A DNA stretch of 64,000 nucleotides, taken from Bacteroidota bacterium. GTDB taxonomy: Bacteria > Bacteroidota > Bacteroidia > UBA7662 > JAIXUI01. Positions 59,240 to 64,000 of this stretch are shown here, piece by piece; the first letter of the stretch is position 1, and every line of letters begins with the position of its first letter. The stretch covers positions 1 through 64,000 of the forward strand of contig JAIXUI010000009.1 of NCBI GenBank assembly GCA_027484125.1. The letters run 5' to 3'. The notes under the pieces were generated by a model. It did no database searches. It was not told the DNA's origin and saw only the letters and a program-made list of their open reading frames with translations. A program made the position numbers and the translations under genes.

Positions 59240-60577
59240 TTAGGCCTCGTTAAGTTTCCTGAATTCTGAAAAGGATATTTCTTGTGAAGGACTGCTTACC
59301 AAAGTGTCTAAATGTTCGAGCACTTTATTGAAGCGCACTTCGCTGTAAAGTTCTTCTTGTCCGGTTCCATTCTCAAGCTGCTTCAAAGCATATCCTCGAG
59401 CTTCTTCATAGGAGAGGTTCAAGCCATACTGAGTGAATTGTTCCATGAATTTGCGTGTTGCACGATCTACAATTTCATTGTAGTTCACGGTCAATTCATA
59501 TTGCTTCATGATTTTATCCATCACTACATCCTGCTTGATTTGAGCAGCGTAGTTGGGGAATTCCTGCTCCATCTCTTCTACTTTCACTTTCTTCTCAGCG
59601 TGTTTGGTAAAGAATGTCTTGAGGAAGTTCTCCGGAATTGGAAAATCGTTGATTTGAAGGATTTCTTTCAAGATATCACTTCTAAAACGATTCAATGATT
59701 CATTAACCAGAATAGCATCAATATCTTCTTTAACAGCAGCTTTGAAACTCTCGTAATCGGTTAAGCCTTTGTCTGGGAAAATTTTAGCGAAAAATTCAGA
59801 ATTAATTTCAGCTTCACCTTCACGCATGATATTGGTGAGTGTAAGCTGGAAGTCAGAAGCCAACAATTCATCGCTTGCACTTTCATTGCGAATCATTTTT
59901 TTCTGCTCATCTGGAGAGGTGAAGAATTGAGATAGTTTAACTACATGCTCATAATTCTTTTCTACTCCTGTAAGGGCTTGCTTAAGACTGTCGTCAAGAA
60001 TTTCATCCAGCTTGAAAGTAGTCATCGAAGGTTGTAATTCTTCGAAATCCTCGCCCAATGCTTTCAAACGAATGAAGAGCACGTCGCCAGATGCAGATTT
60101 TTCCGGATATGCATCTTCGTAGAAACGCTTACGAAGATTGGAAATATGTTCTTCCAAGAATGCGTCATCAGCGAAAATGGCATAACGGGTGACTTGACCT
60201 TCAGCAGGCAAAGTAAGATCAAAATCCGGACGTTTACCTATTTCGAAAACAAGCTCAACTTTGTCATTCTTCTCTAAATCAACTAGAGGGCTGTCCTCAG
60301 CTGGAACAGGATAAGCGAAAATCTGAATGTTGTTTTCTTTGAGGTAGTTGTCGAGGGATTCCTGAACGAGCTTGTTGACCTCTTCATAAAGAACAGACTG
60401 GCCATACATGCGTTTAATCATGCCTATTGGCGCTTGTCCTTTACGGAAACCAGGAATATTAGCCTGATTTCTATAGTTTTTAAGGGTTTTTTCGACTCTG
60501 GGGTTGTAAGTTTCTGGCCCGAAGCTCAAATGAATACGGCTTTCGAGCAGACCAATGTTTTGTTCTGTGATGTTCAC
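59240..60577 (-). CDS. tig: Trigger factor
   Basis: Ribosome-bound chaperone. I take the GTG at 60577, giving MNITEQNIGLLESRIHLSF and 445 residues, because other Bacteroidota trigger factors begin with MNIT-like residues; the track's TTG at 60595 would add six residues and touch the tRNA. The ribosome-binding loop IPGFRKGQAPIGMIKRMYG matches the GFRxGKxP signature. The central PPIase domain is degenerate, as usual in this phylum, and the C-terminal arms are all helical. The gene follows tRNA-Leu after 22 bases on the same strand and shares its promoter. Confidence 0.9.
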   Translation of the reverse strand: MNITEQNIGLLESRIHLSFGPETYNPRVEKTLKNYRNQANIPGFRKGQAPIGMIKRMYGQSVLYEEVNKLVQESLDNYLKENNIQIFAYPVPAEDSPLVDLEKNDKVELVFEIGKRPDFDLTLPAEGQVTRYAIFADDAFLEEHISNLRKRFYEDAYPEKSASGDVLFIRLKALGEDFEELQPSMTTFKLDEILDDSLKQALTGVEKNYEHVVKLSQFFTSPDEQKKMIRNESASDELLASDFQLTLTNIMREGEAEINSEFFAKIFPDKGLTDYESFKAAVKEDIDAILVNESLNRFRSDILKEILQINDFPIPENFLKTFFTKHAEKKVKVEEMEQEFPNYAAQIKQDVVMDKIMKQYELTVNYNEIVDRATRKFMEQFTQYGLNLSYEEARGYALKQLENGTGQEELYSEVRFNKVLEHLDTLVSSPSQEISFSEFRKLNEA

Positions 60578-60599
60578 GCTGAATCGTTTATCCAAAATG

Positions 60600-60681
60600 T
60601 GCGCATGGAGGGACTCGAACCCCCACGCCGTGAGGCACCAGATCCTAAGTCTGGCGCGGCTACCAATTACGCCACATGCGC
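60600..60681 (-). tRNA. tRNA-Leu, anticodon UAG
   Basis: On the - strand the acceptor GCGCATG pairs with CATGCGC, with discriminator A. The anticodon stem CCAGA/TCTGG encloses CTTAGGA, giving anticodon TAG; the long variable arm (about 13 bases) is the class II form expected for leucine; GGTTCGAGTCC is the T arm. CCA is not encoded (CAT follows). It is the only tRNA found. Confidence 0.95.
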
Positions 60682-60693
60682 ATTTTGAGGTTG

Positions 60694-60701
60694 CAAATAT
60701 A
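60694..60701 (-). promoter_or_regulatory. -7 element of tRNA-Leu and probably tig
   Basis: On the - strand TATATTTG, a full TAnnTTTG match, lies 12 bases before the tRNA 5' end. No other promoter is visible in the 22 bases between the tRNA and tig. Confidence 0.6.
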
Positions 60702-60726
60702 GTAATTGCATCCTGTTTTTTTGGAA

Positions 60727-62334
60727 TTAAACTCCGTCTTTTAAAATATTCTGGATACTTTCAGCAGTGAGGGGTTTAGAGATAAAGTTTCGAACACAAG
60801 GGTATTGAGAAGCTTTAAGCCTATCGCTTGGATCGATAGACGAAGATAGCATATATACTACACTTCGTAAATTTAGTTTCACAAAAGCATCCAAAAATTC
60901 CCAACCATTCATTACTGGCATGTTAATATCAAGCAAGATAATGTCTGGGATGTTGTCAGGATTGTCTTTTAAATAAGTCAGCGCCTTAGCCGCTTCGTTA
61001 AAATCAATCAACTTAACATTGGAGTCAGTATTCTGGATTATCTTCCTATTGATGAAGTTGACAATCTTGTCATCATCGATAAGAATGATAGAATCTGGTC
61101 GTTTAAATAATGAAGCTTCAGCCACAAAGTTGATTGAGGAGTTCTTGAGTTCCCTCAAAGATACTAGATTGTTCAATTCTTTAACAACACTATCTAATTC
61201 ATTTGAAGCACTCTTCAGTTTTTCTACAATTCCTTCACCACCATCGATGACATCATATTGTTTTTCAATAAGATTGATCAGTCCAAGTATGCTGGTAAGG
61301 GGTGCTCTTACTTTGTGTGAAGTTACAAATGCATACTCTTGTAATTGGGTATTCTTTGTTTCGAGTTCGTTTTGATAGGTTTTTCGATCGGTAATATCCG
61401 ACTCTATCACTAAGAATTTTAGTTTCCCAAATCTGGCTTTTGTATCAGCTTTCAGTGGAATGATGGTTCTGTCAGTAAAGAAAACATTTCCATCAGAGGA
61501 TGATCCCTTAACCTCTCCACGCCAAACATTTCCTTTCGCACAAGAGTACCATGCTTGATTAGTGTTTAAAGGATCATTGTTTTGTCTTTGGTTTTCCAGT
61601 AGATTAAACCCTCTGGATTGACCTTTGGTAAGCCCGTATTTTTTAATAAAGTTATCATTGGCTTCCATGAGGCTTCCATCTTCTTCTGTGAATATGGTTA
61701 ATGTGGCTACTGATACGGCTTCTTCAAACTCATTCAGTTTCTCATACTCAAATTTTAGCCTTCTTAAAGCTGGTCTTCCTATCGTAAGGACCAAAATCAA
61801 CGAAAGTGCAATAGCGAAGATGTTGAAGGTTAAATCTAATTGGCTTATCAAATTGACGTCTTTACTCAATTGATTTCCAAATTGTATAAAGAGAATCTGG
61901 TTGTTGTTTAAAAAATCTTCACTTAACCGGTTGAGGGTAGTTACATTCAATTTCGCCTTGTTTCTCACTTTGTTGTAAGACTCAAGAAAGTCGAAAAGCT
62001 GTTGATAGCTTAACTTGGCGTTTTTAAAGTTGGATTTGAAATAATCTTGTTCTGTAGGATCTACAAATATCGTTCTACCTACCGCTTCTATTCGAAAATT
62101 GTTGAGTGTTAGTTCGGTTAAAACAGAGTCGGGTACCGCTTGAAAGCCCTTATTGGTATTGCCAAGAAGAAGATTGACCCGATGAAGAAGGGTTTTTTGA
62201 TTATTGATGTGGAATAATACTGGTAAGTGGCGGTTGTAATCATCTGCCAGTTTCCACTGGATGATGTAGGAAGCACTGAGTACCGCGAAAAGGGCAATCA
62301 GCATCACAAAGTAAAACCGCCTAAATAAATTCAT
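60727..62334 (-). CDS. PAS-DHp-receiver protein lacking a kinase catalytic domain
   Basis: 535 residues. Two membrane helices (about 8-26 and 168-188) bracket a periplasmic sensor of about 140 residues; a PAS-like domain spans 205-318. A DHp helix with phospho-His candidate His340 (TSHKVRAPLTSILGL) follows, but only about 70 residues later a full receiver domain begins (IILIDDDK, acceptor Asp469 in IILLDINMP, Ser near 497-499, Lys520 in ISKPL). The N, G1 and G2 boxes of an HATPase domain are absent. It cannot phosphorylate itself by the known mechanism and more likely relays phosphate or depends on another kinase. Single gene between fmt and the tRNA. Confidence 0.8.
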   Translation of the reverse strand: MNLFRRFYFVMLIALFAVLSASYIIQWKLADDYNRHLPVLFHINNQKTLLHRVNLLLGNTNKGFQAVPDSVLTELTLNNFRIEAVGRTIFVDPTEQDYFKSNFKNAKLSYQQLFDFLESYNKVRNKAKLNVTTLNRLSEDFLNNNQILFIQFGNQLSKDVNLISQLDLTFNIFAIALSLILVLTIGRPALRRLKFEYEKLNEFEEAVSVATLTIFTEEDGSLMEANDNFIKKYGLTKGQSRGFNLLENQRQNNDPLNTNQAWYSCAKGNVWRGEVKGSSSDGNVFFTDRTIIPLKADTKARFGKLKFLVIESDITDRKTYQNELETKNTQLQEYAFVTSHKVRAPLTSILGLINLIEKQYDVIDGGEGIVEKLKSASNELDSVVKELNNLVSLRELKNSSINFVAEASLFKRPDSIILIDDDKIVNFINRKIIQNTDSNVKLIDFNEAAKALTYLKDNPDNIPDIILLDINMPVMNGWEFLDAFVKLNLRSVVYMLSSSIDPSDRLKASQYPCVRNFISKPLTAESIQNILKDGV

Positions 62335-62356
62335 AGTTCAATGCAAACTTACTGCC

Positions 62357-63295
62357 TCATGGCGCTTCATCAATCTGGGTTAACTTGTTTACATCGAATC
62401 CTCGAAGGAATGCGTCGATTGGAAGCCGTTTTTTCCCTTCTGCTTGTATTTCCAACACTTCAATCCACCCTGTTTTCATTTTTATAAACATTTGGTTTTT
62501 GGTGCTTTCGATAGTTCCGGCAGGCTGATGGTTGTTTTTGTTTTCTGCAATTCTAGCTTTGAAAAGCTTGAATGTAAGGTTATTGGCTTTAAACCATGCA
62601 GAAGGGTAAGGACTAAGTCCGCGTACGAGGTTGACCGCCTCTTCGTCAGTGAGGTTTGAAGGCATAATCCTGGTGTTCAGCTTAGTCAACTTTGGGGCAT
62701 GACTCACCTTCGATTCATCTTGAGGGAATGGCTGGAGGTTATTAGAGGCTAACCCTTGAAGCGTTTTTAGCAGTAGTTCTGCACCTTGAAGACTCATTTT
62801 ATCGTGCAAGGCGCCTGCGTCGTCTTCAGGAAGAATGTTAATTTCTTCCTGAAGCAATAAATCTCCCGTATCTATTTCATGTTGAAGAAAGAAGGTAGTA
62901 ATTCCGGTTATTCTTTCCCCCCGGATGATGGCCCAATTGATGGGTGCTGCCCCTCGGTAAGCTGGAAGCAAAGAACCATGTAAGTTGATGGAGCCTAAAG
63001 GTGGCATATTCCAAACTACTTCCGGCAACATCCTAAAGGCCACTATAACGAATAGGTCTGCTTGATAGAATTTTAGTTGTAATAGGAATTCAGGATCTTT
63101 AAGCCTGAAAGGTTCTAGTACTGGGATGTTATTGGCTATTGCGAATTCCTTAACCGGACATTGATTAAGCTTTTGACCTCTTCCGGATGGTTTATCAGGG
63201 GTGGTTACAATCACCACAGGGGTAAAGCCATTTTTGCAAAGTAATTCAAGGCTGGGAACGGCAAAGGCCGGTGTACCCATGAAGGCTATTTTCAT
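62357..63295 (-). CDS. fmt: Methionyl-tRNA formyltransferase
   Basis: 312 residues; formylates initiator Met-tRNA. N-terminal FMGTPAFAVPSLELL, the catalytic stretch NLHGSLLPAYRGAAPINWAI (with the HxSLLP His) and TGITTFFLQHEIDTGDLL are diagnostic; the OB-like C-terminal domain is complete (to KLTQIDEAP). Four bases after the NamZ gene, so the two are cotranscribed. Confidence 0.95.
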   Translation of the reverse strand: MKIAFMGTPAFAVPSLELLCKNGFTPVVIVTTPDKPSGRGQKLNQCPVKEFAIANNIPVLEPFRLKDPEFLLQLKFYQADLFVIVAFRMLPEVVWNMPPLGSINLHGSLLPAYRGAAPINWAIIRGERITGITTFFLQHEIDTGDLLLQEEINILPEDDAGALHDKMSLQGAELLLKTLQGLASNNLQPFPQDESKVSHAPKLTKLNTRIMPSNLTDEEAVNLVRGLSPYPSAWFKANNLTFKLFKARIAENKNNHQPAGTIESTKNQMFIKMKTGWIEVLEIQAEGKKRLPIDAFLRGFDVNKLTQIDEAP

Positions 63296-63298
63296 TGC

Positions 63299-64000
63299 TT
63301 AGGGAAGGTCTGGGTAAAGCAGGTAGGTTTTACGTTGTTTTTTGAAATTGGTGACTCCAGCTTGCCATTTTTTCCGGATCTCTTTTTCGGATAATCCGGA
63401 TAGGATATCTTTTCTAAGCGCTGACGTTCCTGCAAGTTTATCGAAGAAGTTGTTGAAAAAGTCTTTTTTACCAGTCTTACTATACTGTTTGTAGCATTGA
63501 ATCAGGGGGATGAGATCAATTTTCTTTCTGGAAAAGAGGTTTTTTTCTGAAACATGTGCATAGCTAAACCCTCTACAATCCTGATTCAGCATTGGAGGAT
63601 TCTCAGCTTTTCCCGGTATTCTTTGAGGCCTGAATTTAATATTACCACCACTAAACCAACTGGCACCGTAAAGTTGAAATGGCGTAGGAGTACCTCTTCC
63701 AATGCTTACGGGTGTTCCTTCCATGAAGCAAAGGCCAGGATAAAGTAGAATTGATTTTGGATTTGGAAGGTTAGGGGAGGGAGGAATCGGAAGTTGGTAA
63801 GGTTGCGTTCGAACCCAGTTTTGACAAGGAATGACAGTTAATTTGCACTTTACCTGCTTGCTAAGCCATTTTTCACCATTGATCATGCCAGCCAGTTCCC
63901 CCAAGGTCATACCGTGAACAATTGGGATAGGATGAAGGCCAACAAAAGAACGAAGTGAATCTTCTAAAATGGGGCCATCTACGTAATGTCCGTTGGGGTT
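63299..64000 (-). CDS. NamZ-like exo-beta-N-acetylmuramidase (DUF1343), partial
   Basis: The C-terminal 233 residues are present; the frame is open to the right edge, so the N-terminal part lies outside. The track start at 63910 is an internal Met. NPNGHYVDGPILED, FVGLHPIPIVHGMTLGELAGMINGE and the tail with GLSEKEIRKKWQAGVTNFKKQRKTYLLYPD match DUF1343/NamZ, which removes terminal MurNAc from peptidoglycan fragments during wall recycling. Probably cotranscribed with fmt. Confidence 0.85.
   Translation of the reverse strand, partial: NPNGHYVDGPILEDSLRSFVGLHPIPIVHGMTLGELAGMINGEKWLSKQVKCKLTVIPCQNWVRTQPYQLPIPPSPNLPNPKSILLYPGLCFMEGTPVSIGRGTPTPFQLYGASWFSGGNIKFRPQRIPGKAENPPMLNQDCRGFSYAHVSEKNLFSRKKIDLIPLIQCYKQYSKTGKKDFFNNFFDKLAGTSALRKDILSGLSEKEIRKKWQAGVTNFKKQRKTYLLYPDLP

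Noticed and set aside
60577-60595. TTG at 60595 as the trigger factor start
   Set aside because: It would place the start four bases from the tRNA 3' end; the GTG at 60577 gives the MNIT-like N-terminus typical of the family.

Overview
The window looks like a chromosomal segment of a member of the Bacteroidota; I cannot fix a finer rank. Supporting signs are the fused MurF-alanine racemase gene, secreted proteins with type IX secretion (T9SS) C-terminal tails, the miaB / sigma-54 activator / lptE / secG gene order, a short 287-residue primary sigma factor, an Rpb6-like omega subunit, and many promoters of the type TAnnTTTG close to start codons. Most of the window is ordinary housekeeping DNA of about 40% GC. 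I see no phage, insertion sequence, integron or CRISPR array.

Layout. 1-414: a tandem repeat array running off the left edge, then a terminator. 415-3810 (-): fused B12-dependent isobutyryl-CoA mutase icmF, clearly richer in GC than the rest. 3811-4579: empty spacer. 4580-5359: predicted outer-membrane protein. 5567-9850: a MacAB-like ABC export operon (ATPase, two permeases, periplasmic adaptor). 9892-14841: bamD, rpoZ, coaBC, a DUF4835/PorD-like gene and recN, tightly coupled. 14873-15697: fabI. 15698-16670: spacer with a second repeat array. 16671-18893: bifunctional (p)ppGpp enzyme. 18908-24582 (-): surE, a radical SAM gene, a YjbR gene, two tandem secreted M43-type metalloproteases and a small lipoprotein. 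24652-25572: LuxE-like acyl-adenylating protein. 25632-36814 (-): rpsA; the operon miaB, sigma-54 activator, lptE, acidic repeat protein, secG; and dapF, ligA, a DUF6913-like gene, dapA.

36925-45017: htrA, an exported conserved protein, recX (-), murF-alr, and the tyrosine catabolism pair hmgA and hppD. 45084-45947 (-): primary sigma factor. 46102-55917 (+): DUF2452 gene, a BaiN/YhiN flavoprotein, an MFS transporter, a 1203-residue NtrY-like histidine kinase and an overlapping 1087-residue predicted outer-membrane protein. 55912-64000 (-): trxA, a small exported protein, an FMN reductase, clpX, clpP, tig, tRNA-Leu, a signalling protein with DHp and receiver domains but no kinase catalytic domain, fmt, and the C-terminal part of a NamZ (DUF1343) gene cut by the window edge.

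The most unusual signals are (i) two intergenic arrays with strict 42-bp (2 x 21) and 21-bp periods and no indels, each just beyond a terminator; (ii) the DHp-receiver protein lacking an ATPase domain; (iii) tRNA-Leu joined to the tig-clpP-clpX cluster with its promoter upstream of the tRNA; and (iv) a palindromic promoter element in a 20-bp gap between recX and murF-alr. All functional statements rest on motif recognition by eye; no database search was possible.
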